This document shows positions 1 to 12,400 of a DNA stretch of 64,000 bases, piece after piece. How positions within the stretch are numbered: the first letter of the stretch is position 1; each line of letters opens with the position of its first letter. Source of the stretch: Vermamoeba vermiformis (taxonomy: Eukaryota; Tubulinea; Echinamoebida); assembly GCA_045837725.1 (NCBI GenBank), contig JBEWZL010000081.1, positions 1 through 64,000 on the forward strand, read 5' to 3'. The position numbers and the translations under genes were made by a program. The notes under the pieces are model-generated. The model had not been told where the DNA came from. It worked only from the letters and a program-made list of their open reading frames with translations, and did no database searches.

Positions 1-105
1 ACGAACTAATAACAGGAGACAACGTGGAACAACGAAGTTGGTCAAAACTTTTGACAAAACTTTTGCACGTTGAAAAACATTCGCCGAACATGGTCTAATC
101 TTTTG
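1..105. repeat. Inverted repeat, left arm
   Basis: These 105 bases are the reverse complement of 1072-1176 with two mismatches. The arm starts at the first base of the window, so it may extend further left. Read on the plus strand its first nine bases are acg-aac-taa, i.e. Thr-Asn-stop, the same end as the kinase gene that finishes inside the right arm. This suggests that a second, oppositely oriented kinase copy ends here (inference). Confidence 0.85.
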
Positions 106-1071
106 CCGTGTTCCTTTAACCTGAAAATTCTGGCCCAATTTTTTCGGCCGAGCAAAAAACAAGCCAATTTTTGCGCAGAGCGTTTGTTTAATTGTTTGAG
201 ATGATGCACACAACAGCGCTATAAGTCTAAAGCTTATTGTTACATTGATTCACCCATTTATAAATGCAATTAAGTGAAGTGGCAGATTTGGCTGGATGGT
301 GAGATGTGTCAAATCCGCAATACTAACACCTCCACAACAATATTTGAGGTACATCATCACGCACACAGGTACATATATGCATGCGAAATTATTTTGGTAG
401 ATATTCGGCATTTACTAGCGTGAGATTCGCATCCTCGGGAATATTAAATTGCGGTCGGATCACTCATTTTCAGCTTGAACATGCTTTTTCCTTCTTTCCT
501 TATGCCATAATGGTATCTTTATTATGATTTTTGTCGACTGGTCGCCATCAGTAGTTAAATTGGGTTGATATTAGAATTTTGGCGAGGATCGCTCAGATTT
601 GTGACAGATGGAAAATTAGTTTACTGTTTTTATCAAATCATGCTCATGTTGAGCTCATTTCCATTATTTTAATGTGTAAATATTACGATCTTGACAAAAT
701 TAGAGCTCTCCGATATTTTGCAATGGGCGGCGATGCACAACAAACGATCGAAAAAAAAATTTCGCGAATCTCACCCCAAAAAATTCATATAATATTATAA
801 TCACGCTGTATACGATGACATAATATGGTTAAATTAAGGGCACGAGGAATTTGCAGTCCAGCAGCAGGTGAATGTGAAATAAATCAAATCCGATCTTGCC
901 ATCTGACAGACCAATGCCAAACTCAACACTCATGACCGTAATTCTGTTGATTTTGATTAAACAATGCATGTGGATTGCCTGGAATCCAATTTTGGTATTT
1001 AGTGATCTGTGGTCTACCGATCTAGCGAGATGCGAACAAGCAACGATCACCCCGCTCGTAATAATGATTAA
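106..1071. other. Spacer between inverted arms, no gene seen
   Basis: About 970 AT-rich bases between the two arms. Open frames are short, overlap on both strands, mostly lack a proper start and show no recognisable motif. I see no RNA gene. It is probably the shared 3' intergenic space between two tail-to-tail genes. Confidence 0.5.
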
Positions 1072-1176
1072 CAAAAGATTGGACCATGTTCGGCAAATGT
1101 TTTTCAACGTGCAAAAGTTTTGTCAAAAGTTTTGACCAACTTCGTTGTTCCACGTTGTCTCCTGTTATTAGTTCGT
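1072..1176. repeat. Inverted repeat, right arm
   Basis: Reverse complement of 1-105, 103 of 105 positions matching by eye. It overlaps the stop codon and last codons of the minus-strand kinase gene (stop at 1168-1170) and continues about 100 bases into its 3' flank, so the duplication includes coding sequence plus downstream DNA. Confidence 0.85.
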
Positions 1177-4100
1177 ACCATTTTCTTCGACCATCTGTTC
1201 TAATCTCTTGCAAATCTCTTCGAATGTAGGTCTTTGGTTAGGATCTTGCGCCCAGCATTGTTCAATGAGCTCTTTGAATTCATCTGGACAACTGCTTGGA
1301 ATTTTTTCACGATTGCCCTCGGTGACAAATCGCGCAATCTCCCAACTGTGTTCGATGCCTTGATAAGGCTCTTTTTGACAATAAAGCACCCACAACATCA
1401 CCCCGTAGCTGTAGACATCGCACTTGGTGTCGTAAGGACTTTTCGCTAGAATTTCAGGAGCCATGTAGATCGGGGTACCGATGCCGACTAGTCCGACATT
1501 AGAGATGAAACAGTAACAATATCGTTTCAGATCTTACCAGTATAAGAGTTGGAGCTCTTCTCCGAGACAGCTCGCGACGTTCCAAAGTCCGTTAGCTTGG
1601 CAACAACAGGGTCATCGGGGTCGGTTGACACGCACTGTAAAAATGACACGTGTCAAACAAAGTGTCAAAGACCAGTATGAAGTGTCGCTTACCAAGAGGT
1701 TATCGAGCTTCAAGTCGCGATGTAGGATGTGATTCTGGTGCAAAAACAGCATTGCTTGTGCTGCGTCAAGTGCGACACGCAGCTTGAATCCGTAGCTCAC
1801 TTTACTGGCCTTAATCGCGTACTACAGTCTGTTAGTACATATTGAGCAGATGGTTCGTTGTTACCTTTGACACGTTGCCATTTTGAATGAACTCAGTTAC
1901 GAGTGCGAAGCGACCTACCACTTTTGATGCACCAATAAATTGGACTATGCACGAAAGGCTATTAGAACCAGTACGAGTGCTATAAACGAGCAAGCATGTA
2001 CGTACCAATATTTTTGTGTCGCAACTTGTTCATGAGATCCACTTCACGATCGAACTCATCCGACATCTCTTCAGGCATGTCTTGCAACTTCAACACCTTC
2101 AACATCTTCACTGCAACGTCTTGACCTCGATACTACAAGAATATTAGACCCGTAACAATGTGACTCATTCTCCAACTTACTGTTCCCTTGTAGACAACAC
2201 CGAATGCACCATCACCAACTGGTTTCGCTCCTGATCCTCCTTCGAGCACCACTTCATCGAGATCAATGAACGATGACAGTTCACTCATCAAATGAAGTGT
2301 GATGAACGAGTGTTTCTTCTCCGACGAGCACTCCACACCAATGTCAACATCGATCTCAGTTGTCATTTGCATTGTCATTGTCACTTCAACTTCAACTGGT
2401 TTGCCTTTCTTCACGACAGCTGAGGGTGGACTGAACGCTATTGTCACTTTCTTGCTTGTTGGTGGACGGAACTCAAACGGCATGCTCGAAGACGTTGATG
2501 ATTTCTGAAATCAGGGTAAGTAAAGTTGACGTAACCAGTGCAATTAATTGCAGCGTACCTTTTCCTTCAACGAAATGACAATTGTGTCGGTGTATTGTTG
2601 ACCAACCTTGAACTGATTACTTCCAGTATTGAAATCGATCGCCTTCGACAACTCAAAGGGAAGTTCGTCAGCAGTGATAAGCCTGTTTGAGCGTTAGGTC
2701 TGGTTTTATCGTGCGGCCCAATACTTACTCAGAATCAGCTGGAGGTTCCCAGTTCTTGTCCGGATTGCTATTGATCATATTTCTTTCAATTCCGTACTTG
2801 GAAGTATTGTTCGCGCTGCGTCGACGAGAATTCATTCTTGACAAATTCACCGTAGTTTGCACGGCTTTTCTCTTTTTCCTGTCACGTCGTTTCAACAACA
2901 TTACCAGCACTACAACGCCTGCAACGACTACTGAAACACTCACGACGACAGCAGGAACAACAGTTCGAACCATAGAATCTGCTTGCTCATTGGTTACTAT
3001 GCTATCTGAAGCAGGTGTCATTGGATCAACGACAGTGGTGTTCGCTGCAGACGGGCACGTGTCTAACGTACAATTAGCTCTTTGATCGGACTTAGAGATC
3101 GCAACTTACCAAGGCAATCGCTATTGACTCTGCTTGATGCACAACTTTCAGTGGTTCGGCAATACAGACAGCTGAACGCAAGACAGTCTGAGCAGCTTGA
3201 TGAGAATCTAGCACATGGATCGGTTTCGATGTACTCCTCTGTTAAAGCCTATGTCAGCCCTATACAATAAATCGCTCTTTGACTACTAACCTGAAGCGCA
3301 CGAGGTTGAGTTCTGACCGTAAAAACCAGCGTCGCAAACACAGGCGCTCAAACAACCCAGTCCGCCGTCACACTCCTCACCGTCATCCAGTACCCCATTG
3401 CCACAATCTGATCATTGTTAGTCAAGTGATAATAGCTCGATTACAGCGGTTGCGTACCTGGCGTGCAATCGGTAGAATTCTGTGACGTGAATCCAGGGTT
3501 GCAAGTACAGTTCGCAGCGCATCCAATACCTCGGTCACATTCTTCGTTTGTATTTAACACACCATTTCCGCACTGGTACACCTGAGTGACATCTTCGAGC
3601 AATTAGTTTCGGTCAGATCACAAACACTTTTACGAACCAACGCAAGAGCCATTGACGAGGACTTGACCTCCGCTGCAATTGTTACATTGAAATCCTCCTG
3701 CGAAATTCACACAAACTTGACCAGGACATGCACTAGCGTAGCTGCACTCATCGATGTCTAGCTTCTATTAGACAAGTTGGACGTCACACAAGATGACTTA
3801 CCGTTGCACGTCACACCGCCGTCAGTTGTGTTGTAGCCAAAAGGACACTCTAAAGAATTGTAAGCCGGTGCGAAATCTGTCTCGCAAGTGTTGATATTAC
3901 TTACCACATGAATAGCCAGGTACCTGATTGATACATGTGGCAATAGGATCACAGTTGTCAGTGTGTCGTTCGCACTCATCCACATCAGTGTCGCAGTTCG
4001 TTCCACGCCACTCAGGGTCACACGTGCACTTCGAAGTGAGTGGATTGCACGTGCCGTGAAGGCAGTTTGGACAGATGCCTAATGAGTCTGATTAGCCCTG

Positions 4101-5082
4101 CAGAAGCGAATCGTCAACACTTACAATCAAGCGTTAAACAGTTGGGTTGCATCCCGGTATCATCTCCTGCAACTCGAAATAGTGGTGCCCACAGACCTCC
4201 CGGTACATTCAGAGCGCTGAGTGCATCAAATAAGCGCATCGAGACAGATGGACCTGTAGAAGGTGTGACGGTAGTACCCGTGCAAGGCTATTTAAAGAAG
4301 GTTAGCAAGTGATGGCCTTGAAGATTCCGCTTACCGCTAGTTTGCAATTCGGATGGATCAGAGCTCCGTAACCACGCAAATCAGTCCATCCGCTAGTAGT
4401 TCCCTGAAAGTTCTTTTTTTTGCATTCCAAAATGTCTTGTCTATGCCTACGACGCCGGTGACTTTGTAAGGTACTGAAATTTCATTAATATCTCGCTTTA
4501 CAATTTTAGGTAACATTAACATCGTAATTACGCACCACCGTTTCGGAGCTGATATTCATTAAAAAATGCGGCAGTACCAACTTGCACAAATTTGGCGTTT
4601 GAGGCTTCAGTAATCTCGTTGCTATCTCCGTCCGCACAAACTAAATAGCTTGGCAACTGGGTCAGATTCAGAGTATTAGGCACGATTAAATCGCCTAATT
4701 TAAATCGCCCTATATTTAATGGATTAATACGATTTACTGTAATTAGTAATAAGGATCTTGCCGCAACGGTTCACCAAAACTGAAATTATGTTCAGAAAAG
4801 AAGGCATAAAAAATAATTAATAAATTTGATTAGGTTGAGTCTAATGACGTCTTATAAACTCTATTACTTGTTCAAGATATGCATTGCAAATCGTAAAATT
4901 GCTACGTAAAAGATACGAAAATCATGCTTACCGGTGCATACTGGTTTATAAATAGAATAAAGCTGACCATTAGAAGCACTGAAAGAAGTAAGAGGCTTCC
5001 ATTCGGTTGTGTTATATAAAAAGAGTGCATCCGTGCTGCACAGCAAAATTGCCACGACACATATCAGCAGGAGCTTATTCAT
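1168..5082 (-). CDS. Receptor-like TKL-type kinase, paralogue 1
   Basis: Single-pass receptor-like protein kinase in many short exons, roughly 900-1,000 residues by estimate. Order: signal peptide (MNKLLLICVVAILLCSTDA), an unassigned N-terminal region with a conserved W...YKPVCTG segment, EGF-like modules, cysteine modules of the form CGNGVLDDGEECDGG (Myxo-disulfide/DUF4215-like), a PSI-like CSDCLAFSCLYC module, one membrane helix (about 2940-2990), a basic stop-transfer stretch, an MSP-like beta domain and a C-terminal kinase. Kinase motifs are complete: glycine loop VGDGAFGVVYKG, VAVK lysine, HRDLKLDN, DFG, GTPIYMAPE. HRDLK rather than HRDLAAR points to TKL/Ser-Thr type. The start is the ATG at 5082; the longer frame to 5103 begins with TTG. 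The intron at 1636-1691 holds TGACACGTGTCA. The 3' end lies in an inverted repeat. Ligand and substrate are unknown. Confidence 0.85.
1644..1655. repeat. Palindrome TGACACGTGTCA, copy 1 (intron)
   Basis: Perfect 12-base palindrome with a central CACGTG, inside an intron of kinase paralogue 1, followed by the half-site AGTGTCAAA. The matching intron of paralogue 2 has the same element. Confidence 0.8.
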
Positions 5083-5250
5083 GTTGCGAGCCGTGTTGCT
5101 CAAGTTAGAGTTGAATCAAAACAGATTTCGGAACCGATCAATAATGTGACACTGACCAAAAAAGGACATATTTTGTTCGGAATAATTATGAAACGTTAAG
5201 TAATTACTTTTTTATTTTACATTCAAAAATAGATCATTAAGTAAGCTAGT

Positions 5251-8200
5251 CTATTTCTTCTTAGAACGGGGAGTAGGAACACTAATAGGCTCATCATTAT
5301 TCTGCGCCATCTGCTCGAGTCGAGTGACGATCTGTTCGAACTCAGGTCGTTCACTCGGTTCTTGTGCCCAGCACTGTTCAATCAGCTCTTTGAACTCTGG
5401 AGGGCAGTCCTTTGGAATCTTCTCACGGTTACCTTCCATCACGAAGCGTGCAATCTCCCAACTGTGTTCGATGTTCTTGTAGGGCTCTTTCTGGCAGTAC
5501 AGAATCCACAACATGACACCGTAACTGAACACATCTGATTTGGTGTCATATGGCTTCTTGGCAAGAATCTCAGGTGACATGTACATCGGAGTACCGACGC
5601 CGACTAAGAAACGATTGGTCAGTACAGGGAAGACGAAGTAGCTATGCTTCCTACTTACCAGTGTAAGAGTTTGACATTTTTTCCGAGACAGCTCGTGATG
5701 TTCCAAAGTCGGTCAGCTTGGCGACAACAGGGTCATCAGGATTGGTTGACACGCACTAAAAAAAATGACACGTGTCAAACAAAGTGTCAACTATAAGGTT
5801 GAAGTGTCACTTACCAAGAGGTTATCGAGCTTCAAATCACGATGGAGAATCTTGTTCTCGTGCAAGAAGAACATTGCACGTGCTGCATCAAGTGCAACGC
5901 GAAGTTTAAAGGCATAACTCAAGGTCTTGTTGGCATTGAGAATTATCTAAAAAAAAGTCAGTACAAGTGCGCGATATGAGAATGCCAAGTCACTTACATT
6001 GGCGACATTGCCTTTGTCGATAAATTCCGTGATCAAAGCAAAGCGACCAACGACTTTTGATGCACCAATGAATTGAACTATGCAAAAGAGTAAGTACGAG
6101 ATACGACACGCACGAACAATATTTCCGTACCAATATTCTTGTGTCGCAACTTGTTCATGAGATCGACTTCTCGATCGAACTCATCCAACATCTCTTCAGG
6201 CATGTCTTGCATCTTCAACATTTTCACTGCAACATCTTGACCTCGATACTACAAGCACATTAGATTAGCAGCACGACGTGACTCATTCTCCAACTTACTG
6301 TTCCCTTGTACACAACACCGAAGGCGCCATCTCCAACTGGTTTCGCTCCTGATCCTCCTTCGAGCACCACTTCATCGAGATCAATGAACGATGACAGTTC
6401 ACTCATCAAATGAAGTGTGATGAACGAGTGTTTCTTCTCTGACGAGCACTCCACACCAATGTCAACATCGATCTCAGTTGTCATTTGCATTGTCATTGTC
6501 ACTTCAACTTCAACTGGTTTGCCTTTCTTCACGATGCCTGATGCGGGGTTGAAGACCATTTTGAGTTTCTTTGTTGTGGGCGGATGGAACGCGAACGGAA
6601 CTCCTGCTGCTGTGGCTGATTTCTGTTGCAAGGCAAGGTTAGCTAACGTTGTACAGGCGTCGAATGTCTTACCTTATCCTTTGCAGTGATCGTGATGATG
6701 TCAGTGTACTGTTGGCCAACCTTGAACTGATTGCTGCCAACATTGAAGTCGATCTTCTTTGACATGTCGAATGGCATCTTAACGACCTCTTCGAACTCAT
6801 AATCAGCGGGAGGCTCCCAAATCCTGTCAGGCGAACTGTTGATCGTGTTACGCTCAATTCCGTACTTGGATTGGTTGCGTGTCATTCTTCGAGAGTTGCT
6901 TCGTTGAAGGCTCATTCGCACGGTCTGAGCCTTGGCCTTCTTCTTTTCGCGCCGCTTCAGCAGCACGACCAGCACGACGACACCAGCTACCGCACCTGCA
7001 ACGCTAAGAACTACAGCAGGGACCACAGTTTGTATCATGGCAGCATTGGCATCAACGGCACTCAGCGGTGCGGACGCATCAGGAGGAACAATCACGTTAT
7101 CATTGAATCCAGGACATTGATCTGAATGGCGTCAGTACACGAGGGGATTGTGATCATGATGCGCCGTGCTTACCGAGGCAGTCGCTAGATATTCTGTTCG
7201 TCGCGCAAGTGTTGGTAGAGTTACAGTACAGGCAATTGAAGGCCAAACAATCGGAGCAGTTTCCGTTGAATCTAGCACAAGGGTCCGTCTCAATATACAC
7301 TACAAACCGTTAGTACTGATTAGCTGGCACTAGCTGAATTCCGTACCTGCTTGACAGCTCGTCGAGTTCGCTGGTTGATAGCCCTGATTGGCGTCGCAGA
7401 GGCACGTGCCAAGACATCCCATTCCTGAATCGCACTCCTCGCCCGCGTTAAGAACACCGTTGCCACAGTCTGGTCCAAGGTAAGCTTATGTGTCGGATAA
7501 TGAACTAGCAGTACTTGCCTCTAGAGCAGTCAGTGGCATTTTTTGGAGTAAAGCCCGCCGAGCAAGTGCAGTTGATATTGCAGCCCAAGCCTCTGTCGCA
7601 CTGTTCTCCACTATCCAAGACTCCGTTACCACACGCGTACACAGCAGCAACATCTGTAGTGCAATTGTTAGCACAGTGTTTATCCCTTGAAAACACATCC
7701 TTACCTTGGCAGACACCGTTAACCAAAATTTTTCCTTGGGTACAGTTGTTGCACTGGTAACCACCCGGATAGTTGGTGCATACGTCACCGTTCGTGCAAA
7801 TAGTCGCGTTCAAACATTCGTTAATGTCTGCAGATAGTTAGCCCGATGTATATATGCGACATTCATTTGACTTACCATCGCAAGTGTAGCCATTAGAGTT
7901 CAATGTATATCCACTAGGGCACGCTGAATACATGTTAATAACGCCTATACTAGTCTCACAGAGCCTGTCGGTACTTACTGCAGTAGTAACCAGGAGCCGT
8001 GTTGAAGCATGTACCGACAGCATCGCATTGTGCAATACCAACGTCGCATTCGTTGATGTCTTCAGTGCAAGTCGTGCCTTGCCAGCCAGGGGAACAAACA
8101 CAGCCTCCGGTGGATGGATTACAGAAACCGTTCACGCAAGTAGATTCGCAGAAACCTTACGAAGAACAGGTTAGGTCTGTCAAAGCGTCATGTACTCCAA

Positions 8201-9158
8201 ATTACTTACATTGGGGAGTCAAACACTTGGGATTGAGGTAATCGGCACCCGATTCGCCAGCGAAGCGGAATAAAGGTAGGAAATAGCCGTAGGAACTTGT
8301 ATTAACCAAAGATAACGCGTCATAGAGCTTGTAGTAGATAACACCATTCACATCAGTATAAGAAAGTGAAATGCCTCCACAATTCTATTGACTAATTAGT
8401 AAATTGCATCCGTCAGGAAGGAGATGCGACATCTACGTACCACAATTTTACATGTAGTGCTTGTGATTACTCCGTAACCTCGTAAGCCGTCATCTTCAGT
8501 AGTAGAACCACTAGACTGCGGTTGCAGTACTAACCAAGTTGACAGTGGCAAGGAGACCGATCCCAGAACGAGCGTAATGTCTGAGAGAAAAACGTTAAAA
8601 TGACCCTTCAATTTAGTCGAATATACTTACTTCCACCGTCGACTGATTTAAACTCTCTGAAGAAGGCGGCAGTTCCGGCAGTTTTTACTGCTCCGTAGCT
8701 TGGGGCTTCAACAATCTCGCTGCTGTCTCCACCCACGCATACTAGCGCTCTAGCAATTACGCTGCTATCTACGTTTGTATCGGAGCTAATTACTACGTCA
8801 CCTATTCGGTAACGTCCTAAAATTGATTCAATTAGAAGATCTGTCATGTAATTTCAATACTTTACTCCGTAATTGCCGAAACGTGAAATATTCCCAAACA
8901 TATGTAAAAATATGATTTACAAACTTGAGGTAATAGAGCAAGTAAGAGGGTTGACGTCTGGATTAACTCCGAAATTTAAATTGAACAATGATTTTCTTCA
9001 AGCTTACCTGGACATACAGGCTTGTAGACGTTGTAAGTAGTTCCCGAGGTTGCTATAAATGAACCAGTTGCTCGCCACTCAGTTGCATTGTACAATCTAA
9101 GCGAGGAAGCCGTTGGCAACAACGCGCCGAGCAAGAAGATGAGCCAGTAAAGTTGCAT
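5251..9158 (-). CDS. Receptor-like TKL-type kinase, paralogue 2
   Basis: Same architecture and similar exon pattern as the preceding and following kinase genes. It begins at the ATG at 9158 (MQLYWLIFLLGALLPTASS, a signal peptide; the frame upstream begins with TTG). The ectodomain carries W...YKPVCPG, EGF-like and CGNGVLDSGEQCDRG modules and a PSI-like CSDCLAFNCLYC module. The membrane helix lies near 6970-7040 and is followed by KRREKKKAKA. The MSP-like and glycine-loop segment (6260-6631) is nearly identical in DNA to paralogue 1. HRDLKLDN, DFG and GTPMYMSPE are visible; the C-terminus ends in a basic PRSKKK tail. An intron at about 5757-5813 carries TGACACGTGTCA. It most likely senses an external or cell-surface cue, but the ligand is unknown. 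Confidence 0.85.
5766..5777. repeat. Palindrome TGACACGTGTCA, copy 2 (intron)
   Basis: Perfect copy in an intron of kinase paralogue 2 at the position equivalent to copy 1, again followed by a downstream GTGTCAA half-site. Copies 1 and 2 probably share descent through the gene duplication. Confidence 0.8.
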
Positions 9159-9427
9159 TTCGACTGTCAACTAGACTTGCAAACGTGTTATCGCTATGAA
9201 AAAATAAAAAGTAAAAAAATTCGCCATTGAGCCCGAGGTTTAAATCCCGTCAACGTTTGACACGTGCCAATTTTAGATTTCCTGAGTTAAAAATTGTTTA
9301 TCAGTATTCTTAGTTGTCTATATAACTACTTACTATTTATTACATTATTTTCAAACAAGGTAATCTACAAATTGTCGCTAATATTTCTTTGTTGATTCAA
9401 AATTGAGTTCCGGTTTTGGATGGCGTA

Positions 9428-12400
9428 TTAAACAAGGAAGGTTGATTTTCGCTTCGAGTTGGATTGAGCTGGCATTGTCGCTCGATTAGTTTCGAACATC
9501 TTTTCTAAATGCTCGACAATGTAATGGAACGTTGGTCGTTCGGTTGGATCTTGGGACCAGCAAAGTTCAATCAGCGTTCTATAATCTGGAGGGCAATTGC
9601 TCGGAATTTTTTCTCTGTTTCCTTCAATAACAAATTGAGCCACGTCCCAGCTGTGATCAAAATTGGTGTAGGGTTGTTTCTGCGTGTAAAGGATCCACAA
9701 CATAACACCAAAGCTATATACATCCGATTTGGTATCGTATGGCCTCTTTGTGAGGATTTCGGGTGCCATATATATTGGCGTGCCAATGCCCGCTAATTAT
9801 GTTCTTAGTTAGTAAAACGGATCACGAACCGAACAATAGTCGGAAAATTGAATTCGATAATACTTACAAGTATAAGAATTTTGGATTTTCTCCGATACTG
9901 CTCTTGATGAGCCAAAATCGGTTAGTTTCACACATACTGGATCATCGGGAAGAACTGAAACAACCTGCGATCTGGATTAGAAACCTTGTTGCTAAGTAAC
10001 AGCTAGGGAACGTACTAATAAGTTGTCGAGTTTAAGATCACGATGGAGTACTCTGTTTTCGTGCAAAAACAACATAGCACGTGCGGTATCAAGTGCCGAT
10101 TTGAGTTTGAATCCGTAATCGATAGGTTTGTTGGTGTGTTTGAAGACCATCTAATCGAGTATTAAGTCAGTCTTTTTGCAAACAAGTACTATTGCACATG
10201 AACACTTACATCCGCCAAATTGCCTCGTTCAATGAACTCAGTGATGAGAGCAAACTTTCCAACAACTTTCGAGGCACCAACGAATTGAACTGTCATAAAA
10301 ATGTTAGTCGTGCTTCATAGGGGAGGCTTTACGCTAAGTATTAATAGCTCATGTGCTTACCGATATTCTTGTGTCGCAACTTGTTCATGAGATCAACTTC
10401 ACGATCGAACTCATCCAACATCATCTCTTCAGGCATGTCTTGGACCTTCAACATCTTTACGGCGACATCTTGGCCACGGTACTAATACACAACGACCATC
10501 AGATTAAGGGTCTCGCATACGGTAAAGATTTGTGCGTACCTTTCCTTTGTAGACCACACCGAAAGCACCATCACCGACTGGCTTAGCGGACGCACCACCA
10601 GACAATTGTACTTCTTCAATATCGATAAATGAAGACAATTCAGAGACCACATTGACAGAAGCAAAGGTGTGCATGCGCTCTGAAGGGCATTCAATGCCGT
10701 ACTCGAGATCTATCGTGCACGTCATGTTGACAGTGAGCGACACTTCAATTTCGACAGGCTTGCCCTGATAAGCACAAAATATTAACTCCGGTGCACGCCA
10801 AGTATTAGAATGGTCATATTTGACTTTACCTTTTTAATAATACCCGAGGGCGGGTTGAATTCGAGCGTGGCTTTTGGAGTAGATGGCGGATGGAATTCAA
10901 ATTGAATGGCACCACCAAGTGTAGAGGTTTTCTAAAGTAATTAATTAGTTAATCGCTGTCACAACTGCAATCACAATCACGATCGAATTACGACGAGATT
11001 ATAAACATTCAATCGATGGGCGACAAAATTAATTTTTGTGATTTCGTAATCTTAAGTAAATCTACCTTGTCCTTGGCACTAACAATAATGACTTCACTGT
11101 AGCGTTGTCCAACCTTGTATTGATTGCCACCGACGTTGAAATCAACTCGCTTTGAAACATCGAAAGGCAACTTGTTGATCAAAACGAATCTAAAAATGGC
11201 TTTAGTATGGATTACTAATTATCAAGAGTTGAAGCGCTTACTCTGATTGAGGAGGAGGTACCCAGTTTTTCGTCGGCGTAGTCATGATTTCCGTTCGGTC
11301 GATTCCGTACTTGGATCGCGAGCTGTTCGCAGATGTGCGCGAAGAGGCGGACAAACGGATTTCTTGATCGCTCAAACGTTGCTTCTTCTTTCTTCTTTTC
11401 AACAAGAAGACCAACAAGATCACACCAGCAATAACTACGGTCACTGGCACGACTACAGCAGGCACGATAACGCTCGCATCTGCACTCGGATCTACGATGT
11501 CACCGCCAGAATTAGGACCAACAATGCCAGTACCGTTATCGACAGGGGTCATGGGGGCCTCAGGTTGAAAGGCTACAGGTGCTATAGGCACAACGACCAC
11601 ATCACTAGGGCACTCAGCTGAGAATTAGTCGTTAGAACTTCGTGTCACACATTGTAACAAAATCACAACGTACCAACACAACTCGTGTAAATACGATTTG
11701 TGGAGCATGTGCCATCGGTTGGACAGTAGAAACAATATGCTGCAGTGCATTCTGTGCAATTTCCGCTCTGAGTTAAGCAAGGATCTGCCGGTACCAGCTC
11801 TAAACACATAATTAGCTCGTGCAAGCAATGGCGACGTCAAATTGACGACCGTACCTCGCTTGCAGTCTAGTGAACCGGAAGTTACATATCCAAGATTGGC
11901 ATTGCAGACACACGTGCTGTTAATACAGCCAATGCCGCCATCGCATTCCTCGCCGACATCCAGCTGTCCGTTACCACAGTCTTATTTATAAATAATTAAT
12001 CTATGCACGTAGAAACACTTTCATCGCGTTACATACTTTTGGAGCATGACGTAGAATTTTGAGGGCTGAATCCAATGTCGCACTTGCAATTCGACAGACA
12101 TCCGCTTCCACCGTCGCATTGTTCGTTGTTTGAGAGGTCCAAAACGTTATTGCCGCAACGGTAGATATCAGCAGCAGCTATTGAAGGGTTAAGTCTCTAA
12201 AAAGTGGCTCGCAAGTCGATCTACTTACAAAAACAAGTACCGTTATTTCCGATGTCGATATACCCCGTGATGCAATTGGTGCACACATAAGACCCAGGTA
12301 TATTGGTACAATTCTGATTTTTGGACTTGCAAGGCTGGGCAACACACTCGTCGAAGTCGGTGCATGTTCGGCCAGCATCGGTAGTGTTATAACCGTTCGG

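Noticed and set aside
1-1176. Terminal inverted repeats of a small DNA transposon (MITE)
   Set aside because: The arms include kinase coding sequence and a stop codon, there is no transposase or target-site duplication in view, and a tail-to-tail gene duplication explains them better.
2725-3085. Plus-strand frame 2687-3085 over the kinase 1 membrane segment
   Set aside because: Antisense to exons with a clear membrane helix and splice signals; no motif of its own.
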